Source: an uncultured Ignavibacteriota bacterium (GTDB lineage Bacteria > Bacteroidota > Ignavibacteria > UBA10030 > UBA8401). From it: 17,273 nt of DNA. A program made the position numbers and the translations under genes. Every line of letters begins with the position of its first letter. Positions within the stretch are counted from its first letter, which is position 1. Location of the stretch: positions 1 through 17,273 of the forward strand of contig CAIVNT010000162.1 in the NCBI GenBank assembly GCA_903907305.1, given 5' to 3'. The notes under the pieces were generated by a model. That model saw only the letters and a program-made list of their open reading frames with translations. It was not told the origin of the DNA and did no database searches. Positions 5,602 through 13,812 of the stretch are shown in pieces.

Positions 5602-7265
5602 AATATCATCCGCACCGTTTTGCGGTCTGCACTCTTCTGTTCTTCTTTTCTCTTGTCCGTTTGTGCGGCCAAGAGACACGAACGGAACAATTACGCATCT
5701 CTGCAGACGTACTGCGTGCGCACATCTCTGTGCTCGGTGCTGATTCGCTGGAAGGACGCGGAACGGGAACTCGCGGCTGCGAAAGAGCCGCAGCATACAT
5801 CACGCGCGTGCTTCGCACAAACGACGTCGCTCCTCATCCTGCGTTAATCGGATATGAACAGTATTTCCCGCTCCACGGAAGTTCACCTGACGAAGGAACG
5901 GAGTTCACGCTGTATGCGCCGAAAGATTCGTACGCGCTGAGACTGCAGGAAGATTACGTGCTGTTCTCCGCCGGCGCACAGACCTTCACTCCTCAGCCGG
6001 TAAAAATGATCTTCGTGGGGTACGGCATCATCGCACCGGAGTTCGATTACAACGATTATCAAAATGTCGATGTACGGAATGCGATCGTTGTGTTCCTTTC
6101 CGGAGAGCCGCTGTCAACGGACGAATCCTATTTTGACGGCGAGCGCACGACTATCCATTCGTCATTCGTGGAAAAGCAAAAGACGGCGCTGGCCCGCGGT
6201 GCGCGCGGAAGCATCCTCATCCCGAGTTCCGGCGACCGATCGTTCGATGACTGGTATGAACAGCAACGGCATTTCCGATTTGAAGAAGTGAGGCATCTTT
6301 CCGCACCGTCCGAAAATCTCAATATGCTGCTCAATCCAAAACTCGTTCCGTTCCTCTTCACCGATGCACAATATTCTTTCGATGATATAACAGCAATGGA
6401 ACGGAGACATTCTGTGAAGAGTTTTCCACTGTCGCTAAGAGGAAGTTTTCTCGGAAAATTCCATGAACGGGAATTCCTGTCATCGAATATCATCGGCTTT
6501 GTTGAAGGAAGTGATCCTGCGCTAAAAGATTCATACGTCATCGTCAGTGCACATTACGATCATCTCGGCATCGGTGTGCCGGTGGAAGGAGACTCTATCT
6601 ATAATGGAGTATTTGATAATGCGTCGGGTGTAGCATCATTGCTGGAGATCGCGCGGATATTTTCGCTTCCTGAATATCGTCCAAAACGTTCCGTGCTGTT
6701 CTTGTTCCTGACAGGAGAAGAACGGGGATTCCTCGGATCACAGTATTACTGCATGAATCCGGTCGTACCGCTGTATAAGACCATTGCCGCAGTTAATATC
6801 GACGGGATCTCCATGTTCGAAAGAACGCGGTCTGCGATAGGAATCGGTGCAGAATTATCAACATTGGGAGAAATGCTGAAAGAAAGTTTGCGTTATCTCG
6901 ATATTGTGATGGATGAAATTCCGAAGAATGTTTTTCGTCAGGATCAGTTTAGAAATTCGGATCAGTTCATGTTTGCCCAGGCCGGTATCCCTTCTATACT
7001 AGTGGCAGAAGGACTGCAGTATGAAACAAGTTCGTTTGAGCAAGGACTGCAACGCTATACTGCCTGGGCGGAAGAACGGTACCATACACCGTTCGATGAT
7101 CTGTCCCAAATGATGAATATGGATGCGGCACAACAACACACATCGTTCATTCTAACGTTCGCGGTAACACTGGCAAATCTTTCAAATGGTAAGCAATTGC
7201 CTCAATGGAATTCGCATTCCCCTTTTCTCTCCGCACGGCTGCGGTCAATCTTTGAAAAAAAATGA
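5583..7265 (+). CDS. Secreted M28-family zinc aminopeptidase with PA-like insert
   Basis: The 560-residue protein has an N-terminal hydrophobic signal segment (about 13-28, FAVCTLLFFFSLVRLC). A PA-like region follows (about 140-215, from IFVGYGIIAPEFDYNDYQNVDVR to GARGSILIP), then the M28 catalytic domain. The two-zinc ligand set is complete: H324 in SAHYDH, D345 in FDNASG, E380 in TGEE (E379 as catalytic base), D407 in NIDG and H501 in YHTPFDD. It should release N-terminal amino acids from peptides outside the cytoplasm. The start is the ATG at 5583, without a Shine-Dalgarno, overlapping array B. The stop overlaps the next gene by 4 bp (ATGA), so the two are translationally coupled. The link to phosphate is only positional; natural substrate unknown. 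Confidence 0.88.
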   Translation: MLRLCNQYHPHRFAVCTLLFFFSLVRLCGQETRTEQLRISADVLRAHISVLGADSLEGRGTGTRGCERAAAYITRVLRTNDVAPHPALIGYEQYFPLHGSSPDEGTEFTLYAPKDSYALRLQEDYVLFSAGAQTFTPQPVKMIFVGYGIIAPEFDYNDYQNVDVRNAIVVFLSGEPLSTDESYFDGERTTIHSSFVEKQKTALARGARGSILIPSSGDRSFDDWYEQQRHFRFEEVRHLSAPSENLNMLLNPKLVPFLFTDAQYSFDDITAMERRHSVKSFPLSLRGSFLGKFHEREFLSSNIIGFVEGSDPALKDSYVIVSAHYDHLGIGVPVEGDSIYNGVFDNASGVASLLEIARIFSLPEYRPKRSVLFLFLTGEERGFLGSQYYCMNPVVPLYKTIAAVNIDGISMFERTRSAIGIGAELSTLGEMLKESLRYLDIVMDEIPKNVFRQDQFRNSDQFMFAQAGIPSILVAEGLQYETSSFEQGLQRYTAWAEERYHTPFDDLSQMMNMDAAQQHTSFILTFAVTLANLSNGKQLPQWNSHSPFLSARLRSIFEKK

Positions 7266-8098
7266 GACAGTTTTTCATATTCATATCGATCATATTGTTC
7301 TTTAACGGATGCGCCGTTTACGGTACGTTGACGAAGAACGGATCACCGGTGATAAGAATAAAAGGTTCGGATTCGATGCTGCTTCTGGTACAGCGGCTGA
7401 CGGATCGATATATGCAGGAACATCCGGAGGTTTCGATCACGGCGGAAGGAGGAGGAAGCGGTTTCGGTGCACAGGAACTGATCGACGGCAACAGTGAGAT
7501 CTGTTCCAGTTCGCGTCCATTCTCGCCGGAGGAAGTGCGAAAACTGGCCGAACGATATGAATCCATCGGTGTTTCGATCCTCTGCGCAAAAGATGCGCTG
7601 AGTGTTGTTGTGCATCCATCCAATCCGGTGAAAAATCTCACGGAAAAAGAGATCAAAGGGATCTTTACCGGAACGATCAAAAACTGGAATGAGGTCGGCG
7701 GACGTTCATTACCGATCACCGTCTATCGGCGTGAATCCAATTCCGGTACGTTTCTTTATTTTGAAGAGCATGTGCTTCTCGGAGAAGAATACTCACGCGA
7801 ATCTGTTTCGGTTCCCGGAGCGCAAGCGATGATCAATTCGGTCGCAGCAGATTCATCATCCATTGGCTATAGTACAAATGTCTATGCGCAAAGAGTTACT
7901 TCCCTTTCCGTGAATGGAGTCGAACCGACATTGATGGAAGTTCAAAAAAGTCGATATCCCATCTCGCGGTATCTGTATTTTTATACTGTGCGGCCGCCGG
8001 AGGGAGAAGTAAAACGATTCATCGACTGGGTGACGGGGCGCGAAGGACAAAAGACGGTAAAAGAGAATGGATATATTCCGCTTTATGATGCGGAGTGA
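7262..8098 (+). CDS. PstS-family phosphate-binding lipoprotein (second copy)
   Basis: The 278-residue product is a second PstS-like binding protein, clearly related to the one at 2654-3475. It shares IKGSDSM (33-39), GGGSGFG (63-69), EICSSSRP (79-86), RRESNSGT (156-163) and IDWVTGREGQKTVKENGYIPL near the end. Unlike the first copy it has a short hydrophobic leader ending FFNGC with Cys17, so it is probably a lipoprotein; the lipobox is atypical (Phe-Asn-Gly-Cys). The first phosphate loop reads EGGGSGFG instead of TGGGSGTG, so affinity or ligand may differ. It overlaps the peptidase gene by 4 bp, with no permease genes beside it, and presumably feeds the PstCAB complex or acts as a sensor or scavenger. 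Confidence 0.9.
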   Translation: MRQFFIFISIILFFNGCAVYGTLTKNGSPVIRIKGSDSMLLLVQRLTDRYMQEHPEVSITAEGGGSGFGAQELIDGNSEICSSSRPFSPEEVRKLAERYESIGVSILCAKDALSVVVHPSNPVKNLTEKEIKGIFTGTIKNWNEVGGRSLPITVYRRESNSGTFLYFEEHVLLGEEYSRESVSVPGAQAMINSVAADSSSIGYSTNVYAQRVTSLSVNGVEPTLMEVQKSRYPISRYLYFYTVRPPEGEVKRFIDWVTGREGQKTVKENGYIPLYDAE

Positions 8099-8122
8099 AC
8101 GGTTCATCCGAAAAAAAATAGA

Positions 8123-8163
8123 ACACCCTAACCCGCCACAATGACGGCGGGTAAACAGGGTGT
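8123..8163. terminator. Stem-loop after the pstS-like lipoprotein gene
   Basis: ACACCCT (8123-8129) pairs with AGGGTGT (8157-8163), and ACCCGCC (8131-8137) pairs with GGCGGGT (8146-8152), around an 8-nt loop. This makes a long, GC-rich, slightly bulged hairpin 25 bp after the stop codon. It is followed on the plus strand by an A-run that is part of the second hairpin rather than by a T-run, so it may be a 3' stability stem working with the next terminator. Confidence 0.6.
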
Positions 8164-8170
8164 CCAACAA

Positions 8171-8202
8171 AAAAAAGCATCGCAATACTGCGATGCTTTT
8201 TT
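8171..8202. terminator. Bidirectional rho-independent terminator
   Basis: A perfect 14-bp stem, AAAAAAGCATCGCA (8171-8184) and TGCGATGCTTTTTT (8189-8202), has a 4-nt loop (ATAC). It has a T-run at the 3' side on either strand. It sits between two converging genes, the plus-strand PstS lipoprotein (stop 8098) and the minus-strand T9SS protein (stop 8224), and would end transcription from both. Confidence 0.92.
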
Positions 8203-8223
8203 GCTTTTACATTACACTGAAAC

Positions 8224-9957
8224 TTATTTTACCAGCATCATCTTCTTCACCTGCGTGAAGTTTCCGGCCTTTAAGCTGTAGAAGTAGATACCGGAGGAGA
8301 ATTTCGATGCGTTGAACTGCACGTTGTATTTTCCTGCATCCTGATATCCGTTCACAAGATTCGCCACTTCACGTCCGACCATGTCGTACACTTTCAATGA
8401 GACTTGTCCTGCTTTCGGCAAAGAATAACCGATCTTTGTGGAAGGGTTGAACGGATTCGGATAGTTCTGCTGCAGTTCGAATTTTTCCGGAAGGACAATT
8501 CCGCCGTTCGGTGTGACTGCGGTTGGAACACCGTTGGAATAATCGACATTCTGGGGATTGAACTGGGTCCATCCCGCTGTCCACTGCTGGCTCATCGGTT
8601 TGGACGGATCGAATGCACCGCGGTATGACACTGAATCAAAATACGATGAGAGACCTGACGCTTTATATGCTGTCCCTGCAGTCGTTGCTTCCGAACCGAC
8701 CTTCGGACGCGGATCGAACGCAGCATTGGTGAACGGAACACCGGCATTCACAAGACCGGCATCACCGAAATTGCGCGGTGTACCGCCGAGGTTGCCCCAG
8801 CCAGCCGTGTTGAACCATGCGAGCGCGTCGAATTCCGGAATGTTCACTTCGGTACCGGAGATGCTCTTCGCTACTGCAGGATATCTGGACTGAATGCTTG
8901 TCGTACGGATGCGGAGCGAATCTTGCAGAGCTGAACGCTGTGTCAGCGTATCACGGATGGTGATCCCTTTCGGCCAGCCGATCATCACTGAGTTGAAGCA
9001 GCTAAACTGTGTGCCGCGGCGCAGCATCATCAATTGACCCCAATGGCTGTTCACTACGGATGTCGTATCGCTCATCGGTCCGATGTATGTTGCGTTGGAG
9101 ATCTTTGCCTGTGTGCGGGGATAGACACTCCACGGTTCGGAACCCATGTTGTCGGATTCGAATCCGTTGGAAGAACCTGAAGCAGATGCATCGAAGATCA
9201 ATGAATCACGTTTTACGAGAACGAATTGAAGATTACCGGAGAAGCCCCAGTCGGTATCCATGTTATCGTCAACATTTCCGTTTGTCACAATATATTTTAC
9301 GTTCGGGTTGCCGCCGAAATATTCGATATCATCATCCTGCGCATAGCTCACCTGGATGTGATCGATCGCGGTCTTGCGACCGATGGCACCAAGGGTCAAT
9401 CCATTCACTTCATTGTCCTGTGCGAACGCGATACCGGCCCATTCAATGCGGACATAACGGAACACTCCGCTGGAATCATCGGGATTCGAACCGCCTAATT
9501 GTGCGACAGAATTCGGGATGGTGCCGAATCCCCCTTCAATCGTCGCATCGAGCGGCTGGTTCGTAGGTGCAGCGCCGAGAATGATCACACCACCCCAGTC
9601 ACCGGGAGCGCGGCTGCCGACAGCTTGTTCGCTCGTGAACACGATCGGTGCGGTCTGTTTTCCGTCCGCAATGATCTTCGCACCCCGTTTCACGATGAGT
9701 GTTCCGCCTGATTCTTTATCGCCGAAGATCAGCGTGCCGGCATCGATCGTGATCTTATAGGTGGAATCAACGAAGTACCAGCCGGTGATGACGTAGGTGG
9801 TATCTTTGCTGAGTGTTACGTTCGTTGTCTGGTGGAACGGAACGCGGAAGTTCGCGAGACCGCGTCCTGCGCCGATCACCTTCGTCGGGCGGGCGCCGAA
9901 CGATAAAGAGACGACCAGCATCAGCATAACTGACGCTATAGTAAGATTTTTTTTCAT
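8224..9957 (-). CDS. T9SS-secreted protein with C-terminal sorting domain; central domain unassigned
   Basis: The 577-residue product has a signal peptide (MKKNLTIASVMLMLVVSLSFG, cleavage near residue 21-22). A long repetitive beta-rich region follows with IDAGTLIFGD, TLIVKRGAKIIADGK, TAPIVFTSE and APGDWGGVIILG (about 71-128), the look of a right-handed beta-helix. An acidic stretch comes next (YAQDDDIEYFGG, NGNVDDNMDTDWGF, about 205-239) and may bind metal. The last roughly 89 residues are a type IX (Por) secretion sorting domain starting LPEKFELQQNYPNPFNPS and ending KKMMLVK. It is probably on or outside the cell surface. AGGAG on the minus strand (9963-9967), 5 nt before the ATG, fixes the start. 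It follows the TonB receptor gene and carries its own repeat array C upstream. I cannot name an enzymatic activity. Confidence 0.85.
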   Translation of the reverse strand: MKKNLTIASVMLMLVVSLSFGARPTKVIGAGRGLANFRVPFHQTTNVTLSKDTTYVITGWYFVDSTYKITIDAGTLIFGDKESGGTLIVKRGAKIIADGKQTAPIVFTSEQAVGSRAPGDWGGVIILGAAPTNQPLDATIEGGFGTIPNSVAQLGGSNPDDSSGVFRYVRIEWAGIAFAQDNEVNGLTLGAIGRKTAIDHIQVSYAQDDDIEYFGGNPNVKYIVTNGNVDDNMDTDWGFSGNLQFVLVKRDSLIFDASASGSSNGFESDNMGSEPWSVYPRTQAKISNATYIGPMSDTTSVVNSHWGQLMMLRRGTQFSCFNSVMIGWPKGITIRDTLTQRSALQDSLRIRTTSIQSRYPAVAKSISGTEVNIPEFDALAWFNTAGWGNLGGTPRNFGDAGLVNAGVPFTNAAFDPRPKVGSEATTAGTAYKASGLSSYFDSVSYRGAFDPSKPMSQQWTAGWTQFNPQNVDYSNGVPTAVTPNGGIVLPEKFELQQNYPNPFNPSTKIGYSLPKAGQVSLKVYDMVGREVANLVNGYQDAGKYNVQFNASKFSSGIYFYSLKAGNFTQVKKMMLVK

Positions 9958-10003
9958 GAATGCTCCTGATGTATGATGTAGAGTGTGATTTGAGAAAACA
10001 ACA

Positions 10004-10039
10004 ATGGCTATCTTATTTTTACTTCAACAAGATAGCCAT
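10004..10039 (-). terminator. Terminator or leader hairpin between TonB receptor gene and T9SS gene
   Basis: A perfect 11-bp stem, ATGGCTATCTT (10004-10014) with AAGATAGCCAT (10029-10039), has a 14-nt loop. In the minus-strand direction it is followed by a T-rich stretch (TTGTTGTTTT), consistent with termination after the receptor gene. It also lies downstream of array C, so a transcript starting at array C would carry it in its 5' leader. Confidence 0.7.
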
Positions 10040-10043
10040 CGTA

Positions 10044-10072
10044 TGTTACCACACCGTAAAGGATGTGTTACC
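10044..10072 (-). promoter_or_regulatory. PHO-box-like array C: three units, 11-bp period, upstream of the T9SS gene
   Basis: Plus-strand units start at 10044, 10055 and 10066: TGTTACC, CGTAAAG and TGTTACC, with 4-bp gaps. On the minus strand the outer two read GGTAACA. The array lies 86 bp before the T9SS gene ATG and just after the TonB receptor stop. The middle unit is degenerate, so this array is weaker than A, D and E, but it keeps the same period and orientation. Confidence 0.6.
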
Positions 10073-10089
10073 GAACTGGGAAATTATTA

Positions 10090-12855
10090 TTACATCGTCA
10101 TCGACAACTGCAGGCTGTACGTGATGCCGGTATTGATCCGCTGATAGACGCGATCCTGCTGTGTCAGCACGCGTTCCTTGTTTAAGAGATTCTTCACTGT
10201 CAGTTTCGTTTCGATGCCGAGATTCCACGGCTGCGAGATGCTCAGGTCCACCATTTCGCGCGGCTGCTCGTAGATGTCCGACGTCAGGAAACCTACCGCA
10301 TCCAGACGTTTGCCGAATTTGTTGTAGAGAAGATTCACCGACGTACCGAGCGACGGCTCGGTGAACGAGAGCGAAAGATTCATCATATACGGCGATTGTC
10401 CCTGCAGCGGACGTGTGCCGTAGGTGGTGATGGTGTTCGAGGAATTGCCGCTGACGATCGGGAATTTCACTTCAGAATTGATGCGCGTATAGTTCCCGCT
10501 CACCGAGAAATTATTCAGATACCCGCCGAACATGTTGATCGTCTTGCGAAATTCGAACTCATATCCGGTGTTCGTCGCGTGGTCGGAGTTGAACCATGAA
10601 CGGGTCCGCACAGAGGTAAAGAACAATTGCTCTTCGATAGCTCCGGAGAACGATTTGCTGAAATAACTGAACGACAGCACTTCGCCTGCGGAGGGGAAGT
10701 ATTCATACCGGATGTCATAGTTGTGCACATACGAACGCTTCAGATTCGGATTTCCTCCCACCACTTCATAGGTGATGAAATCATAGAATCCGGACGCAGC
10801 GATCTCGCGGAACTCCGGTCGGTTCACCGTATGACTGTAAGCTAAACGAAGATTCATATTCTCCGACATGATATACGTAAAGTTTGCGGAAGGAAGGATG
10901 TCGACATTCTTCAATTCAGTATCGTTCGTCGGTCCGTCCGCTTGATAGGTGCGCGGAACCTTCACGGTCTGCACGGAATGTTCCATCCGCGCGCCGCCCG
11001 TGAACCTGAACGAAAGGTCGAACAGGTCGAACGGAATATCGGTCATCGCATAGTGGGCGATCACGGACTGATCACCGGTATAATTATCTGTCGGTTTTGA
11101 CGCATCTTCCATCTTTAATTTGTTTCCGCCGTAGTTCGTCTGTGAATAGATCGTCTCGATCGGAAGCTGCGAAAGTGCCGGGTCGTACGTCTTCAGGAGA
11201 ACATTGAAGAAGCGGATCTCGTAATTGGTGGATTTTGACTCGATCATCGAACCGAACTTGACCTTGGCGGAACTCACCGGCAATGAAAAATCTACGTGCG
11301 CATTCTCTGTCCGCCCGTTCAGATGAGCCCATGAGCGCTGATTGATGGCGGCATCATACGGTGAATTGTCGGGTGCATCGATATCGCGGTAATAGGTGAC
11401 GTCCTTCCGGTCAGGATCCTGGCGCGATGATGATGAAACGGACATCTTCCAGTCCGCACTCAACCCGCCGAATTCGGGGAACCGATGCTCACCCGAAAGA
11501 ATTCCCGTGTACGATTTCCGCTGGCTCCACGTTGTTGCAATGAATTTATTGCTGGTGCTGTTATTCCTGTCCGGACCGCTGAAATTGCGGATCTCATCCT
11601 CGCCGGTCTGATTGAAATTATTTTTGAAAGAGATCTTATGCAGACCGGAGAATTTATAGCTCAGATTGAGCATCCCTCCCCAGAGGACGGAAAAATTATC
11701 CTGCGTACCGGTGATATTGCGGGAGATCTCGATGGCATTGATCTCTTTATAACTGCGCTGGAATGAGGAGCGGTACGACAATGCGCCGATGTAACCAAAC
11801 TGTCCCGCATCAGGATCGTTCTCGTCCGCCATAATGTTGTCGCCGAACGAAAGACTGAATGAGGAATTCATGGGAGCTTTCGATTTTTGCGGTGCCCAAG
11901 TGTTCGGAAGGACCTTTCCCAAATCGGTCAGATTGGAAGGGATCTCGGGGAGCGCACGTTTTCCGTCGTCCGAGCCGAGCCAATCCGTTTTGCCTCCCTG
12001 AGATCCGTTGAAATCCTTGAATGTCGTTACGGAATTCCATCCTGATGTGAGACCGATCTTTACCGTGCGTGTTTCCGGAAAATCGAGTGTATTCATCTGC
12101 ACGAGACCGCCGGTGAAATCCCCAGGAAGGTCCGGCGTTGCACTCTTGATCACAACGGTATTATCCAGCAGATTGGAAGGGATCATATCGAATGCAAAAC
12201 TCTTTTTTCCCACTTCCGAACTGCTTACGGAAGCGCCGTTCAGCGACGTACCGTTATACCGTTCCGATGCACCGCGCACGTAGACAAATTTATTGTCCAC
12301 GATCGAAAGTCCGACTACGCGCTTCAGGACGTCGCTCGAGGTTGCATCCGGTGTCTTCTTCACCTGCTCCGAACTGATACCATCCCCGATCGTTGAAGAT
12401 TTTTTCCGTTCTGCGAGGATGGCTCCTTCGCCGGATTTGATCGCCGAAGCGCTGATGACCACTTCCTGCTGCTGTATCCCCTGATCCTCACCCAGACTGA
12501 TATTCAACGGTGTTGTCTCGCCGGTTTTTACTTCCACTCCGGAGATCAATTTTGTTTCGTATCCCAAAAATGTGATGCGGATGTCATACGTTCCATCGGT
12601 AATTTTTTTGATCAGGAATTTTCCCTCGATATCGGTGGAAGCACCGAGTTTGGTATTCACGATCATCACATTCGCACCGATCAGATCATCGCCGGATTTT
12701 GTGTCGGTTACTTTTCCTGAAAGGGTCCCTCCCGTCTGCGCCTGCTGCTGCCGGATCTTTTCGAGCGTGCTCTGTTCCTGTGAAATGGCAGCAGTACTCA
12801 TTGCCATCAGTGTGGTTACGATAAGTATGAATGATATTGTTTTGGTGTTCTTCAT
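10090..12855 (-). CDS. TonB-dependent outer-membrane receptor with CarboxypepD_reg-like N-terminal domain
   Basis: The 921-residue protein is an outer-membrane gated importer energised by TonB. After a signal peptide (about 1-25) and a short Gln-rich linker comes a carboxypeptidase-regulatory-like beta-sandwich (about 44-122: GKVTDTKSGDDLIGANVMI ... IEGKFLIKKI ... FLGYETK). The plug follows (about 160-260), with VYVRGASERYNGTSLNGASV and KSATPDLPGDFTGGLVQMNT, motifs shared with the Caulobacter/Xanthomonas-type receptors. The rest is the 22-strand barrel. The C-terminus ends ...SLQLSMTM rather than in an aromatic residue. Array D (five units) lies 57 bp upstream, and the T9SS protein gene follows 132 bp downstream. 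The substrate is not evident from sequence; the arrays suggest a phosphorus-containing compound. Confidence 0.92.
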   Translation of the reverse strand: MKNTKTISFILIVTTLMAMSTAAISQEQSTLEKIRQQQAQTGGTLSGKVTDTKSGDDLIGANVMIVNTKLGASTDIEGKFLIKKITDGTYDIRITFLGYETKLISGVEVKTGETTPLNISLGEDQGIQQQEVVISASAIKSGEGAILAERKKSSTIGDGISSEQVKKTPDATSSDVLKRVVGLSIVDNKFVYVRGASERYNGTSLNGASVSSSEVGKKSFAFDMIPSNLLDNTVVIKSATPDLPGDFTGGLVQMNTLDFPETRTVKIGLTSGWNSVTTFKDFNGSQGGKTDWLGSDDGKRALPEIPSNLTDLGKVLPNTWAPQKSKAPMNSSFSLSFGDNIMADENDPDAGQFGYIGALSYRSSFQRSYKEINAIEISRNITGTQDNFSVLWGGMLNLSYKFSGLHKISFKNNFNQTGEDEIRNFSGPDRNNSTSNKFIATTWSQRKSYTGILSGEHRFPEFGGLSADWKMSVSSSSRQDPDRKDVTYYRDIDAPDNSPYDAAINQRSWAHLNGRTENAHVDFSLPVSSAKVKFGSMIESKSTNYEIRFFNVLLKTYDPALSQLPIETIYSQTNYGGNKLKMEDASKPTDNYTGDQSVIAHYAMTDIPFDLFDLSFRFTGGARMEHSVQTVKVPRTYQADGPTNDTELKNVDILPSANFTYIMSENMNLRLAYSHTVNRPEFREIAASGFYDFITYEVVGGNPNLKRSYVHNYDIRYEYFPSAGEVLSFSYFSKSFSGAIEEQLFFTSVRTRSWFNSDHATNTGYEFEFRKTINMFGGYLNNFSVSGNYTRINSEVKFPIVSGNSSNTITTYGTRPLQGQSPYMMNLSLSFTEPSLGTSVNLLYNKFGKRLDAVGFLTSDIYEQPREMVDLSISQPWNLGIETKLTVKNLLNKERVLTQQDRVYQRINTGITYSLQLSMTM

Positions 12856-12912
12856 TATTGTGCTTTCGGATAGGTTCTGTTTGAATTTCTTTGATACAAA
12901 ATCCGCTTTTAC

Positions 12913-12963
12913 TGTTAATTATGTGTTACGCCGATGTTACGGATGGTTTAAAATTCAGTAACA
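12913..12963 (-). promoter_or_regulatory. PHO-box-like array D: five units, 11-bp period, upstream of the TonB receptor
   Basis: Plus-strand units start at 12913, 12924, 12935, 12946 and 12957: TGTTAAT, TGTTACG, TGTTACG, GTTTAAA and AGTAACA, each separated by 4 bp. On the minus strand the best three read CGTAACA, CGTAACA and ATTAACA. A further TGTTAAC at 12978-12984 is one base out of register. The array ends 57 bp before the receptor ATG; the only other neighbour is the 3' end of the acyltransferase gene, so its target is unambiguous. Confidence 0.78.
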
Positions 12964-13041
12964 TTCTCTTGACACAGTGTTAACATTGTCTGAATGCGGA
13001 AATATAATGTTCGATTTTTCCGGCTGGATTATTGCACAGAA

Positions 13042-13812
13042 TCACTCAATTGGGGTGAATCCGTTCGCAATAACTGTGAACGCGGACTCGCTCAGCAGTT
13101 TCGGATCGTGATGAGCTGAACTCTGAAGAGTATTGTGAACAGTTATGGAAGCGTGGATCGTGCGAATATTCAGCAGCGACCAAAAGTGATCGGAAAAAGT
13201 CATCGCGCCGTACCAGCAGATGAGATCGCGGTTCGAACGATTTACCGGGGAACCGGCAACAGTGCAATAATTAAGTGTTACCGGTAAGACCGGACATTCG
13301 GCCTTGACGGCAGAACGGAAGAGTGACGGCTTGAACGGAGCGATGTGCCCACCGTTGGTAGATGTTCCTTCCGGAAAGAAAAGCACGTTGACATTGTTCT
13401 GCAACGCAAGAGTGATCCCTTCCATCGCATCGATCGCGCCGCGGAATGCTGTCCGATCGATAAAGAGTGTCCCTCCGATCGCAGCAAGCCATCCCAGCAG
13501 GGGCCATGATCGCACATCTTTTTTCGCAACAAACAGTGTTGCGGTTTTCGATGCCAGAACGATAATGTCAAGATAGCTTTGATGATTTGAAACGATCATC
13601 ATTCCGGTTCCACGCATCGTGCCGGGACCGGCAACAGAAACTGTGATTTCCAGGATCCGCAGCATCGTCCGCGCCCATAGCTCCACAAGCCGGGAGGTGA
13701 TCCTCTGATGGAACTTCGGTGTAACGATCATCAGTACCGATAGAACTGCACCGACGCAAAGGAAAAAAAGAGATGCCGCGAGAAAGAGGAACAATTTCCA
13801 CAGAGGTCTCAT
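13042..13812 (-). CDS. PlsC-family 1-acyl-sn-glycerol-3-phosphate acyltransferase, probable OlsA/GlsA-like O-acyltransferase
   Basis: The 256-residue protein has a hydrophobic N-terminus (about 5-30) and the four PlsC blocks: NHQSYLD (76-82, catalytic His77 and Asp82), FIDR (117-120), FPEGTSTNG (146-154) and PVLPVTLNY. It should transfer an acyl chain at the inner membrane. By general annotation it would make phosphatidic acid. Its start overlaps the stop of the upstream N-acyltransferase gene by 4 bp (ATGA), the arrangement known for olsB-olsA and glsB-glsA, where the second enzyme O-acylates lyso-amino-acid lipid. I therefore favour a role in ornithine- or glycine-lipid synthesis, with phospholipid synthesis as the alternative. 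Confidence 0.87.
   Translation of the reverse strand: MRPLWKLFLFLAASLFFLCVGAVLSVLMIVTPKFHQRITSRLVELWARTMLRILEITVSVAGPGTMRGTGMMIVSNHQSYLDIIVLASKTATLFVAKKDVRSWPLLGWLAAIGGTLFIDRTAFRGAIDAMEGITLALQNNVNVLFFPEGTSTNGGHIAPFKPSLFRSAVKAECPVLPVTLNYCTVAGSPVNRSNRDLICWYGAMTFSDHFWSLLNIRTIHASITVHNTLQSSAHHDPKLLSESAFTVIANGFTPIE

Noticed and set aside
5574..5900. A frameshifted receiver domain upstream of the winged-helix gene
   Set aside because: On the minus strand this stretch shows no receiver motifs (acidic pair, phospho-acceptor Asp, Lys); it is the reverse of the peptidase 5' coding region.
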